20,877 nucleotides of DNA from positions 1 through 20,877 of the forward strand of contig JBHHVZ010000047.1 of the NCBI GenBank assembly GCA_046756245.1, written 5' to 3'. Origin of the DNA: G021776435 sp046756245 (GTDB lineage: Bacteria; Pseudomonadota; Alphaproteobacteria; Caulobacterales; Parvularculaceae). Made by a program: the position numbers and the translations under genes. A model generated the notes under the pieces. That model was not told the origin of the DNA. It did not search any database and saw nothing but the letters and a program-made list of their open reading frames with translations. Positions 1-7,426 of this stretch are shown here, in pieces. Every line of letters begins with the position of its first letter. The first letter of the stretch is position 1.

Positions 1-1145
1 CCGATGATCTCGACCCGGTCGTCGCGAACGTCGGCGATGCAATTCTGCGGTTCGAGCGGCGCATGGCTGACATAGGGCTCCCAATAGGTCGCTTCATAGG
101 CGTTCGCCGCCGATGCAACGGCGGCGTCGAAATCGCCGTCGTCGCGAACGATCTGGCCGCGGCCCGTCAGCAGTTCGGCGCAATGCGCCCTGAAACTCGC
201 GGTCGACTCATCCGCATACGGCCCATGGTCCCAGTCGATCTTGAGGGCCCGGCGGCCTTTCATCGCCGCCCATGTCGAACGGGCGACCACGGCATAGCCT
301 TCGGCGAGGGCGTGGTAGGGGCCGTCAAGCGGCGGGCGCTCGATCTTGACGACGTCGACGACGCCGGGAACGGCGCGCGCGGCTTTGTCGTCGACCGAGC
401 GCGCTGTCCCGTCGAAATAGGGACACCGCGCGATCACCGCGTAGAGCATGCCCGGAACTTCGGCGTCGATTCCGTAAACCGCCTCGCCGGTGACGATGGC
501 GCGGGCGTTTTTCATCTTCTGCGGCTTGCCGACAATCGAAAATGCCGAGGCCGGCTTGAGCGCCGGCGGTTCATTTGGCGCCGGCAGTTTCGACGCCGCC
601 TCGGCGAGTTCGCCGTAGGTCGCGCTGCGGCCCGAGGCGGCGTGGCTGACGACGCCGCGCCTGGCTGTCAATTCGCCGGCCGGAACCCCCCAGCGTTCGG
701 CGGCGGCGGCGACGAGAAGCGTCCGCGCCAGCGCGCCGGCGCGGCGCAGCGCCTCCCAGTTTTCCGGCACCGAGGTGCTGCCGCCGGAGCCCTGACCGAC
801 ATATTTCCAGGCGAGTTCCCCGTCCTCACCGCGCATCAGTTCGAGCGGCATTTGGGTCGTTTCGACCTTGTCGAAATCGACTTCGAGCTCTTCGGCGACC
901 AGCATCGGAAGCGAGGTGTCGACGCCCTGTCCCATCTCTGGATTAGGATAGGCTATGAGAACGGTTTCGTCCGGGCGGATGACGATGAAGGGGCCGACGG
1001 CGCCTTTAAACCACGGGTCGGCCTCTTCCTGCGCAGCCGGCCGCCTCGAGCAGGCGGCGAGCGGCGCAGCGATAACGAGCGCGCCGCCGGCGGCGGCGTA
1101 ACGCAGAATGTCGCGGCGATTCGTTTCTGTACGGAGAACGCTCAT
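1..1145 (-). CDS. Molybdopterin-binding large subunit of an IorB-like molybdenum hydroxylase (partial, C-terminus off window)
   Basis: This is the N-terminal 381 codons of a xanthine-oxidase-family large subunit, the part that binds the molybdenum cofactor and oxidises an aldehyde or N-heterocycle. It closely fits the isoquinoline 1-oxidoreductase beta type. The start has a Tat-like motif (NRRDIL, residues 9-14), a hydrophobic stretch and a lipobox-like APLAAC ending at Cys32, so export and lipid anchoring are likely. MGQGV (71-75) is a typical cofactor-domain motif. The family is usually about 700-750 residues, so roughly half lies beyond the left edge. Two adjacent ATG codons are possible (1148 or 1145). 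I chose 1145 because GGAGG then sits 5 bases upstream; 1148 gives only 2. The preceding 2Fe-2S gene stops within this ATG pair, which indicates translational coupling. The substrate cannot be told from sequence. Confidence 0.88.
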   Translation of the reverse strand, partial: MSVLRTETNRRDILRYAAAGGALVIAAPLAACSRRPAAQEEADPWFKGAVGPFIVIRPDETVLIAYPNPEMGQGVDTSLPMLVAEELEVDFDKVETTQMPLELMRGEDGELAWKYVGQGSGGSTSVPENWEALRRAGALARTLLVAAAAERWGVPAGELTARRGVVSHAASGRSATYGELAEAASKLPAPNEPPALKPASAFSIVGKPQKMKNARAIVTGEAVYGIDAEVPGMLYAVIARCPYFDGTARSVDDKAARAVPGVVDVVKIERPPLDGPYHALAEGYAVVARSTWAAMKGRRALKIDWDHGPYADESTASFRAHCAELLTGRGQIVRDDGDFDAAVASAANAYEATYWEPYVSHAPLEPQNCIADVRDDRVEII

Positions 1146-1606
1146 CATGTCCTCCCGTTTTGAATTGCGGCGGCGCGATGAATGGCTTTTCGTATGCGGT
1201 AATAGGTTCCGCAACGGCAGATATTGGTGAGATTGGCGTTGATGTCGTCGTCGCTCGGATCGGGAATTCGATTGAGAAGATCGACGACGGCCATGATCTG
1301 CCCGGCCTGGCAATAGCCGCACTGGGGAACGTCTTCTTCGAGCCATGCCTGCTGCACGGGATGCAGCGCGTCGCCTTTGGCGAGGCCCTCGATGGTGGCG
1401 ATTGCGGCGCCGTCGATGGCGGCCATCGGCGTCACGCAGGAACGCATGGCGGCGCCGTTGACGTGAACCGTGCAGGCGCCGCAGTGGCCTGCGCCGCAGC
1501 CGAATTTCGGCCCCTTAAGGCGCGCCTCCTCGCGCAAATACCACAAAAGCGGCATGTCGGGATCGCCGTTGAAATCATGCGGATGGCCGTTCACCGTCAG
1601 ACGCAT
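1145..1606 (-). CDS. 2Fe-2S subunit of the IorA-like molybdenum hydroxylase
   Basis: A 153-residue iron-sulfur subunit that passes electrons from the molybdenum site of the neighbouring large subunit. The plant-type cluster ligands are Cys37, Cys42, Cys45 and Cys57 (CGAGHCGAC), and the helical-domain cluster ligands are Cys96, Cys99, Cys130 and Cys132 (CGYCQAGQ and ICRCGTY). All eight cysteines are present and the length matches the family. The ATG at 1606 is chosen because GGGAGG lies 8 bases upstream and homologues begin with the same M-x-L-x-V-N-G sequence. A longer reading to 1825 would run into the neighbouring gene. The gene is first in the operon and its stop overlaps the large-subunit start. 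It has no signal peptide of its own, unlike its partner. Confidence 0.93.
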   Translation of the reverse strand: MRLTVNGHPHDFNGDPDMPLLWYLREEARLKGPKFGCGAGHCGACTVHVNGAAMRSCVTPMAAIDGAAIATIEGLAKGDALHPVQQAWLEEDVPQCGYCQAGQIMAVVDLLNRIPDPSDDDINANLTNICRCGTYYRIRKAIHRAAAIQNGRT

Positions 1607-1733
1607 TGTCGCCGCCTCCCTCTGCTTTGCGAGACGGCAGGATAGGCGCATTGACAAGTCTTCAAACCACCGGTTCGCCGCAGAAAAGGCTCGCTTCGTC
1701 GCAAACCGCAACGGCCTGGCTGCGGCGTCATTC

Positions 1734-2135
1734 CTACGGCGAATCCGCCAATATGGGAATGGTCGCAACGGCGCGGCCGGCGGCGAGGTCGTAGACGATG
1801 ATCGCTTCGCCTTCCGGCCCTTCAACGCGCAGCGCCAGCCGGTCGCCGTCGAGCGCCATGGCGCCGGCGCGCGCGCCCGCCGGCAGGGTGATCGGCGCGA
1901 GGGCGTCTTCCGCCGCGGCCGGCGCGGCGGAGTCTGTCGCGGCGGCGGGCGCCGTTCCGGCGCTCTTGTCGCCGCCGGGCGGGCCGAAGATCAGCACCGC
2001 GGCGACCGCCGCGATCAGGAATACGACAGGCATCGCGATGATAATGACGATGAGCGTTCGCGCGCCGGGCGCCGCCGCCACGGGCGCGGCGCCGGCCTCT
2101 TGCCGCGGGGATGCCCCCGGGGGTTCCCCTTCCAT
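1734..2135 (-). CDS. Small single-pass membrane protein of unknown function (DUF6476-like)
   Basis: A 133-residue protein with a short Ala/Pro-rich cytoplasmic tail, one strong membrane helix (about 27-51, TLIVIIIAMPVVFLIAAV...), a low-complexity Ala/Pro/Asp linker (about 52-78) and a compact C-terminal domain ending in a strand-like VYDLAAGRAVATIPI segment. The ATG at 2135 has AAGGAG 7 bases upstream, which fixes the start; a much longer frame reading through rluD from the other strand is not real. It is divergent from rluD with 39 bases between the starts. From memory, similar one-helix proteins (DUF6476) sit divergent to rluD in other alphaproteobacteria. That family name rests on topology and position, not on a search. 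No function is known to me. Confidence 0.75.
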   Translation of the reverse strand: MEGEPPGASPRQEAGAAPVAAAPGARTLIVIIIAMPVVFLIAAVAAVLIFGPPGGDKSAGTAPAAATDSAAPAAAEDALAPITLPAGARAGAMALDGDRLALRVEGPEGEAIIVYDLAAGRAVATIPILADSP

Positions 2136-2174
2136 GGTTTGACTCCTTGCTGCAGCGCGCTTACCGGCCTCCTT

Positions 2175-3245
2175 ATGACCTCCCCCGCCGATCCCGACAA
2201 GCCGACTGAAGGGCCGCCTTCCGCCCCGGACGCAACGCGTGACTTCAGCGCCGGGGCCGAGGACGCCGGAGCGCGCCTCGACAAATGGCTGTCGGAGCGC
2301 ATCGAAGGTCTCACCCGTTCGCGCTTGAAGGCGCTCATTGAGAATGGCGCGCTCGCGCGCGATGGCGAACGCTTCACCGATCCTTCCCACAAAATCAGAG
2401 AAGGCGAGCGCTTTACGCTGACGCCGCCGCCGGTCGTCGAAGCAACGCCGAAGCCGGAGGCGATCCCGCTCGACGTCGTTTATGAGGACGCCGACCTCAT
2501 CGTCGTCGACAAGCCGGCCGGCATGGTCGTTCATCCGGCCGCCGGCAACTGGACCGGCACGCTGGTGAACGCGCTGATCGCCCATTGCGGCGACAGTCTT
2601 TCGGGCGTCGGCGGCGAAGCGCGGCCCGGGATCGTCCACCGTCTCGACAAGGACACCACCGGTCTTATCGTCGCCGCCAAGCATGACCGTGCGCATCTGG
2701 CGCTTCGACACGCCTTTTCCGAGCGCGACATCGACCGGGTATACGACGCCATTGTCGCCGGCGCGCCGCGCCCCGGCGTCGGAGTGATCGACGCACCGCT
2801 CGCCCGCGCCGATACCGACCGCAAAAAGATGGCTGTCGTTTCCAGTCGCAACTCCCGCCCCGGCGCGCGCCGCGCCGTCACGCATTATCGCATGGTCGAG
2901 GCGTTCGGGCGCGACCGCGCCAGGCTGCCGGGCGACGCCCTCGCAGCGCTCATCGAATGCCGTCTTGAAACGGGACGGACCCACCAGATCCGCGCCCATC
3001 TCGCCCATATCGGGCATCCGCTGATCGGCGATCCGGTGTATGGACGCGGACCGGGGCTCGCCGGCTTGAAGCCGGGCGACGCAGCCGCCAATCACGCGAT
3101 TGCGGTCCTGAAGCCATTCCGTCGCCAGGCCCTGCACGCCAGGGTTCTGGGCTTCGCCCATCCGACGAGCGGAGAGGCGCTGCGCTTCGAAGCCCCGCCG
3201 CCGGCGGATATGAAGGAACTTATCCCCGCCCTCAGAGCCCTGTGA
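2175..3245 (+). CDS. rluD: RluA-family 23S rRNA pseudouridine synthase (RluD-type)
   Basis: A 356-residue pseudouridine synthase expected to isomerise uridines in 23S rRNA helix 69 (RluD role inferred from family and context). An S4 RNA-binding domain covers about residues 30-85 (GARLDKWLS... SRLKALIENG). The catalytic domain follows, with HRLDKDTTGL and catalytic Asp158, then the late RTHQIRAHLAHIGHPLIGDPVYG signature. The proline-rich 25-residue N-terminus before the S4 domain is a lineage-specific extension. The ATG at 2175 lacks a clear Shine-Dalgarno sequence, but no better start is visible and the frame upstream is shadow of the opposite-strand gene. It sits 155 bases before rpoH in the same orientation, an arrangement found in other alphaproteobacteria. 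Confidence 0.93.
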   Translation: MTSPADPDKPTEGPPSAPDATRDFSAGAEDAGARLDKWLSERIEGLTRSRLKALIENGALARDGERFTDPSHKIREGERFTLTPPPVVEATPKPEAIPLDVVYEDADLIVVDKPAGMVVHPAAGNWTGTLVNALIAHCGDSLSGVGGEARPGIVHRLDKDTTGLIVAAKHDRAHLALRHAFSERDIDRVYDAIVAGAPRPGVGVIDAPLARADTDRKKMAVVSSRNSRPGARRAVTHYRMVEAFGRDRARLPGDALAALIECRLETGRTHQIRAHLAHIGHPLIGDPVYGRGPGLAGLKPGDAAANHAIAVLKPFRRQALHARVLGFAHPTSGEALRFEAPPPADMKELIPALRAL

Positions 3246-3252
3246 TAAACTC

Positions 3253-3278
3253 CTCGCGCGATCGTTTTTCCGCGCGAG
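3253..3278 (+). terminator. Hairpin after rluD, possible terminator
   Basis: A perfect 8-bp stem, CTCGCGCG (3253-3260) with CGCGCGAG (3271-3278), encloses a 10-base loop starting 8 bases after the rluD stop. It is followed by CCGGCTTTTATC rather than a clean T run, so intrinsic termination would be weak. It separates rluD from the rpoH promoter region. Confidence 0.4.
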
Positions 3279-3332
3279 CCGGCTTTTATCGCCCGAATCC
3301 GGAAATTGGCCTAAAATGCGCTTCGTAAAGGA

Positions 3333-3360
3333 TTGGAATTGAAATTTTCGACCCTATATC
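3333..3360 (+). promoter_or_regulatory. Candidate sigma-70-type promoter of rpoH
   Basis: TTGGAA (3333-3338) and TATATC (3355-3360) are separated by 16 bases, about 40 bases upstream of the rpoH start. The surrounding stretch is clearly more A+T-rich than its flanks. The overlapping TTGAAA could equally belong to another sigma factor's element. No data here distinguish these. Confidence 0.4.
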
Positions 3361-3373
3361 CCGAAATTCAAAG

Positions 3374-3394
3374 CGCCCGGCCGGGCGTTAAGGG
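3374..3394 (+). promoter_or_regulatory. Palindrome abutting the rpoH ribosome binding site
   Basis: The 14-base perfect palindrome CGCCCGGCCGGGCG (3374-3387) is followed two bases later by the rpoH Shine-Dalgarno AAGGGG (3389-3394 region), 6 bases before the ATG. In RNA it can form a 5-bp GC stem with a GGCC loop directly upstream of the ribosome entry site. A role in translation control is inference. It could instead be an operator. Confidence 0.4.
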
Positions 3395-3400
3395 GAATCC

Positions 3401-4315
3401 ATGAGTAACGCTTTAGCAACGACGCCAGCATTGACGCCGGAAGGCAGCCTTTCTCGTTATCTCGCCGAGATACGCAAATTCCCGATGCTGGAAAAAGACG
3501 AGGAATACATGCTGGCGAAGCGATTCGCCGAGCATGACGACGTCGACGCAGCCCAGAAGCTGATCACCAGCCATCTGCGGCTGGTGGCGAAGATCGCCAT
3601 GGGCTATCGCGGCTACGGCTTGCCGATCGGGGAAGTCATCTCGGAAGGCAATGTCGGCCTGATGCAGGCCGTGAAGCGCTTCGACCCGGAAAAGGGCTTC
3701 CGTCTGGCGACCTACGCCATGTGGTGGATTCGCGCCGCCATTCAGGAATATATCCTGCGCTCCTGGTCGCTCGTGAAGATCGGCACGACGGCCGCGCAGA
3801 AGAAGCTTTTCTTCAACCTCAGGAAAATCAAGGGCCAGATCGACGCCGTCGACGAAGGCGACCTGCGCCCCGAGCAGGTCGAACACATCGCTTCGAAACT
3901 CGGTGTCACGCATGATGACGTGATTTCAATGAACCGGCGCATGGCGGGCGCCGAAACCTCGCTCAATGCGCCGATGCGCGGCGACGGCGAAGGCGGCGAG
4001 TGGCAGGACTGGCTGGTTGACGATGAAGCCGTCAACCCGGAAGTCAAGCTCGCCCGCGAGGACGAGTTCCAGATGCGCATGGGACTTCTCGACGAGGCGT
4101 TGGCGACATTGAACGAGCGCGAGCAGCGCATCCTCACCGAACGCCGCCTGAAGGAAAACCCTGCAACGCTCGAAGAGCTGAGCCAGGTTTACAATGTCAG
4201 CCGCGAGCGCGTGCGCCAGATCGAGGTGCGCGCATTCGAGAAGCTGCAAAAGGCGATGAAACGCCTCGACCGCGAGGCCAAGGCGCCTCGCGAAGTTGAG
4301 GAAGCTGAAAATTAA
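3401..4315 (+). CDS. rpoH: RNA polymerase sigma-32 factor (heat shock)
   Basis: A 304-residue group-3 sigma factor of the RpoH type, which directs RNA polymerase to chaperone and protease promoters. Region 1.2/2 begins at LSRYLAEIRKFPML (17-30). Region 2.4 contains FRLATYAMWWIRAAIQEYI (100-118). The diagnostic RpoH box QKKLFFNLRK is at 133-142. Region 4 ends with the helix-turn-helix around TLEELSQVYNVSRERVRQIE. Length and motifs fit alphaproteobacterial RpoH. The start has AAGGGG upstream at good spacing. Upstream lie its own promoter candidate and a GC palindrome, so it is probably transcribed apart from rluD. Some alphaproteobacteria carry more than one rpoH, and which paralogue this is cannot be decided from the window alone. 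Confidence 0.97.
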   Translation: MSNALATTPALTPEGSLSRYLAEIRKFPMLEKDEEYMLAKRFAEHDDVDAAQKLITSHLRLVAKIAMGYRGYGLPIGEVISEGNVGLMQAVKRFDPEKGFRLATYAMWWIRAAIQEYILRSWSLVKIGTTAAQKKLFFNLRKIKGQIDAVDEGDLRPEQVEHIASKLGVTHDDVISMNRRMAGAETSLNAPMRGDGEGGEWQDWLVDDEAVNPEVKLAREDEFQMRMGLLDEALATLNEREQRILTERRLKENPATLEELSQVYNVSRERVRQIEVRAFEKLQKAMKRLDREAKAPREVEEAEN

Positions 4316-4827
4316 TCTTTAAGCGGATGTTTTGCTTGAGCCCGAACGGGCGCGCCCGCGGCGCCCTCCGTCCACAGCGTGCAGAAATTACGATACGCCA
4401 ACCGCCAAGCCTATCCGTCAGCGGATTCCGGCCGACGCGCGCCTAAAGGCCGCAAGTCGGGCGCAGCGGGCCTTTTGCGCCGCAGATCGTTTCTGTACAC
4501 CGAACACAACGTCGGCTCCGGCGCGACAAGCCTGGCGCGGGCGCGGCGCGGTTGATTGAGGCGTTCCCACTGGATGAAAGAACGATCGACAAGGTCCATA
4601 GCACTTGCTCCATGGCGACTATGAACAAAGCCTTGCACTGAATAGCGTCGAAGCAAAATCAGATGAAGCTCGCGCCGTTTCACCCTGTCGCGAGCGTATC
4701 GTGCGCGGAGGAGAGCAGCGCGTTACACCACGCTCTCGCTGACGACCTGAAGCGCCATTCAATGGTCGACATAGAAAGACAAGGGTTTTCAGCGAAGTTA
4801 TGAGTCGCGGCCAGTGAGAGCGCCGTA
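4316..4827. other. 512-base stretch without a convincing gene
   Basis: Short frames on both strands here (up to about 90 codons) have no recognisable motif, no good ribosome binding site and compositions typical of chance. The first half is G+C-rich and holds a terminator-like hairpin at 4445-4476. The second half is less G+C-rich. An imperfect inverted repeat, GCGAGCGT (about 4691-4698) against ACGCTCTCGC (about 4731-4740), lies downstream of the acyl-CoA dehydrogenase gene and might end its transcript. A small RNA cannot be excluded. Confidence 0.5.
4445..4476 (+). terminator. Candidate intrinsic terminator in the gap after rpoH
   Basis: AAAGGCC (4445-4451) pairs exactly with GGCCTTT (4469-4475). 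Two more GC pairs form past a single bulged G, and the stem runs into a TTTT tract (4473-4476). It lies about 130 bases after the rpoH stop, so it may end a long rpoH 3' UTR or the transcript of an unrecognised small RNA. Confidence 0.4.
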
Positions 4828-6051
4828 TTAAACGGCATTCGAGTATTTTTTGAACTCCATGCGCGCAATGGCGCGGCAGTGAACTTCATCGGGCCCGTCG
4901 GCGAGGCGCAGCGTGCGGATGCCTGAATAGACGCTCGCCAGACCGAAATCGCTGGCGACGCCGGCCCCGCCATGGGCCTGTATGGCGTCGTCGATCACCT
5001 TCAAGGCGACACGCGGCGCGGCGACCTTGATCATGGCGATCTCGCCCTGCGCCGCCTTGGCGCCGACCGTGTCCATCATCCACGCGGCCTTGAGCGTTAA
5101 AAGCCGCGCCATCTCGATGTCGATGCGGGCTTCGGCGACGCGCTCTTCCCAGATCGAATGCTTGTAGATCGGCTTGCCGAACGCTTCGCGCGTCAAAAGC
5201 CGCTTCACCATCTTTTCGAGCGCAGCTTCCGCCGCGCCTATGGTGCGCATGCAATGATGGATGCGCCCCGGGCCTAACCGCCCTTGCGCGATCTCGAAAC
5301 CGCGGCCCTCTCCGAGGATGAGGTTTTCCTTCGGCACCCGGACGTCTTTGAGTTCGATTTCCATATGGCCGTGGGGGGCGTCGTCATAGCCGAACACCGG
5401 CAAATGCCGGAGAATTTTAACACCCGGCGCGTCGGCCGGGACGAGGATCATCGACTGCTGCAGATAGCGATGCGCCTCCTTGTCGGTCTTGCCCATCACG
5501 ATGAAGATCTTGCAGCGCGGATCGCCGGCGCCTGACGACCACCATTTGCGGCCGTTAATGATGTAATGATCGCCGTCGCGGCGGATGTCGGTTTCGATAT
5601 TGGTGGCGTCGGAGGAAGCGACCTGCGGCTCGGTCATCAAAAATGCCGAACGGATTTCGCCCTCGAGCAGCGGCTTCAGCCATTGCTCCTGCTGTTCGGG
5701 CGAGCCGTATTTGGCGAGGACTTCCATATTGCCGGTGTCGGGCGCGGCGCAATTGAAGACTTCCGGCGCGATGTGACAGCGCCCCGTCAACTCGGCGATC
5801 GGCGCGTAATCGGCGTTGGAAAGTCCCGGTCCCCATTTCGGGTCCGGCAGGAACATGTTCCACAGGCCCTCAGCTTTGGCTTTGGCTTTCAACTCCTCGA
5901 TAATCGGCGGGATTTTCCAGCGTCCCTCGCCGGGCCCGAATTCCTCGTGCTGGCGCTCGTAGATTTCGTTTCCCTCATAGACATGAGCGTCCATGAAGGC
6001 CGAAACCCGGGCGAGAAAGTCTTTGCAGCGGTCGGAACAAGTGAAATCCAT
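4828..6051 (-). CDS. Acyl-CoA dehydrogenase, ACAD10/11-like
   Basis: A 407-residue FAD-dependent acyl-CoA dehydrogenase that introduces the alpha-beta double bond in an acyl-CoA thioester. An N-terminal helical domain is followed by the flavin-contacting FLMTEPQVASSDATN (137-151), the middle beta domain with WWSSGAGDPRC (170-180), and a C-terminal helical domain with QAHGGAGV (358-365). The segment LRLADGPDEVH (381-391) is typical of the ACAD10/11 branch and places an Asp (Asp385) where medium-chain enzymes have the catalytic Glu. Substrates in this branch are often branched, hydroxylated or long acyl-CoAs; the exact one is unknown here. The ATG at 6051 has AAAGGAG 7 bases upstream. It follows tadA on the same strand after 68 bases, probably with its own signals. 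Confidence 0.93.
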   Translation of the reverse strand: MDFTCSDRCKDFLARVSAFMDAHVYEGNEIYERQHEEFGPGEGRWKIPPIIEELKAKAKAEGLWNMFLPDPKWGPGLSNADYAPIAELTGRCHIAPEVFNCAAPDTGNMEVLAKYGSPEQQEQWLKPLLEGEIRSAFLMTEPQVASSDATNIETDIRRDGDHYIINGRKWWSSGAGDPRCKIFIVMGKTDKEAHRYLQQSMILVPADAPGVKILRHLPVFGYDDAPHGHMEIELKDVRVPKENLILGEGRGFEIAQGRLGPGRIHHCMRTIGAAEAALEKMVKRLLTREAFGKPIYKHSIWEERVAEARIDIEMARLLTLKAAWMMDTVGAKAAQGEIAMIKVAAPRVALKVIDDAIQAHGGAGVASDFGLASVYSGIRTLRLADGPDEVHCRAIARMEFKKYSNAV

Positions 6052-6119
6052 CGGAGCGCTCCTTTAGATCGGGCAAGCATAAAGCGCCTGCCGCTCAGAG
6101 AAAGCGTCGAGAACAGTCG

Positions 6120-6572
6120 TCACCGCCGCGCCCTGAAGAAGTCTTTCAACAGCGCGCTGGCTTCTTCGGCGAACGGGCCCTCGACGATCTCGGGGCGCCA
6201 GTGGCAGGTCGTCTGTTCGAAGAATTTCGGCCCATGCCAGACGGCGCCGCCTTTCGGGTCTTGCGCGGCGATGACGAGGCGGGCGACGCGGGCGTGCGAG
6301 ATAGCGCCAGCGCACATGGCACAGGGCTCCAGCGTTACATAAAGAGTCGTTTCGGGCAGGCGGTAATTTCCGAGTTTTTGCGCCGCCGCACGCAAGATCC
6401 GGATTTCCGCATGGCCGGTCGGGTCGCAGGTCGAAATCGGCGCATTCCCGGCGGCGGCGAGAACCGCGCCGTCCGCGCCGACGAGCGCCGCGCCAATGGG
6501 CGCCTCGCCCGCCGCGCCGGCCTTGCGCGCTTCCTCAAGGGCGCGGCCCATGCAGATTTCGTCGCTTTCCAT
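6120..6572 (-). CDS. tadA: tRNA(Arg) adenosine(34) deaminase
   Basis: A 150-residue zinc deaminase that converts the wobble adenosine of tRNA-Arg(ACG) to inosine. The catalytic HAE motif is at 54-56 (TGHAEIRIL) and the zinc-binding PCAMC at 83-87 (Cys84, Cys87), in the standard cytidine-deaminase order. The length fits TadA. The ATG at 6572 gives the expected N-terminus (helix with GRALEEARKAG before GEAPIGAALV). It has no obvious Shine-Dalgarno sequence. A longer frame to 6767 would overlap the divergent pseudouridine synthase and is rejected. The 46-base divergent gap to the RluB-type gene is a common alphaproteobacterial arrangement. Confidence 0.95.
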   Translation of the reverse strand: MESDEICMGRALEEARKAGAAGEAPIGAALVGADGAVLAAAGNAPISTCDPTGHAEIRILRAAAQKLGNYRLPETTLYVTLEPCAMCAGAISHARVARLVIAAQDPKGGAVWHGPKFFEQTTCHWRPEIVEGPFAEEASALLKDFFRARR

Positions 6573-6618
6573 GGCGCGACTATCGCCCAGTCGGCGTGGC
6601 GATGCTAGGAACTGCGCC

Positions 6619-7377
6619 ATGACGAACGCGCCCGAACCGCCGGATGGCGAACGCATCGCCAAATATCTCGCCCGCGCCGGCGTCGCTTCCCGGCGCGAGG
6701 CCGAGCGGATGATCGAGCAGGGCATCGTTACGGTCGACGGCGAGACGCTGACAACGCCCGCCTTCAAGGTGACGCCGGCAATGGAGGTGCGCGTCGACGG
6801 AACCCGCGTCGGCGCGAAAGAGCCGGTCAGGGTCTGGCGCTATCACAAGCCGGCCGGGCTGGTGACGACGCACAAGGACCCGCAGGGCCGCCCGACCGTC
6901 TTCGAGGCGATTGCAGGTCGATTGCCGCGGGTGATTTCCATCGGCCGGCTCGATCTCACCACCGAGGGGCTGCTGCTGCTTACGAACGACGGCGGCCTCG
7001 CCCGCCAGCTTGAATTGCCGGCGAATGCGTGGACGCGGCGCTACCGCGTGCGCGCTTATGGACGGACGACGCAGAAAGACCTCGAGGCGCTTAAAGATGG
7101 CGTCGAAATCGACGGCGTGCGCTACGGGCCGGTGCGCGCGAACCTCGACCAGACGCAGGGCGGCAATCAGTGGATCACCGTGTCGATCACCGAAGGCAAG
7201 AACCGTGAAATCCGCAAACTCATGGAGCATCTGGGGCTCAAGGTGAACCGCCTCATACGCGTCGCCTACGGGCCGTTCCAGCTCGGCAAACTCGGCAAAG
7301 GCGCAATTGAGGAGATTCCGACCAAGCAGCTCAAGGAACAGCTCGGCCGCAAGCTCTACGAGGACATTGGGCTGTGA
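6619..7377 (+). CDS. rluB: RsuA/RluB-family rRNA pseudouridine synthase (RluB-type)
   Basis: A 252-residue pseudouridine synthase of the RsuA/RluB/RluE/RluF branch. The S4 domain spans about 10-57 (RIAKYLARAGVASRREAERMI). The catalytic motif GRLDLTTEGLLLLTND carries Asp112. The family segment EGKNREIRKLMEHLGLKVNRLIR follows. RluB modifies 23S rRNA U2605 in E. coli; that target here is inferred from similarity, and an RluE or RluF role cannot be ruled out. The ATG at 6619 has TAGGAA about 8 bases upstream. The frame is open further upstream but overlaps tadA. It is followed 49 bases later by rsmD, so both genes likely form one rRNA-modification unit. Confidence 0.92.
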   Translation: MTNAPEPPDGERIAKYLARAGVASRREAERMIEQGIVTVDGETLTTPAFKVTPAMEVRVDGTRVGAKEPVRVWRYHKPAGLVTTHKDPQGRPTVFEAIAGRLPRVISIGRLDLTTEGLLLLTNDGGLARQLELPANAWTRRYRVRAYGRTTQKDLEALKDGVEIDGVRYGPVRANLDQTQGGNQWITVSITEGKNREIRKLMEHLGLKVNRLIRVAYGPFQLGKLGKGAIEEIPTKQLKEQLGRKLYEDIGL

Positions 7378-7426
7378 GTGAGCCAGTTCTATCCGCCGTT
7401 GTTGTATGCACGGAAGCGCTCACCTG

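Noticed and set aside
63..1163. A 366-codon plus-strand frame opposite the molybdo large subunit
   Set aside because: Arg/Gly/Ala-rich shadow of the real minus-strand gene; no motif and no ribosome binding site.
1607..1733. A promoter TTGAAG...TATCCT for the molybdenum hydroxylase operon on the minus strand
   Set aside because: The spacer is only about 15 bases and the hexamers are weak, so I did not list it as a feature.
2136..3161. Minus-strand extension of the small membrane protein through rluD
   Set aside because: Only the last 133 codons have a ribosome binding site and a protein-like pattern. The rest is antisense to a clear pseudouridine synthase.
4332..4683. Short frames of 61-90 codons on both strands in the gap after rpoH
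   Set aside because: No recognisable motif, no Shine-Dalgarno sequence and biased compositions typical of chance frames in high-G+C DNA.
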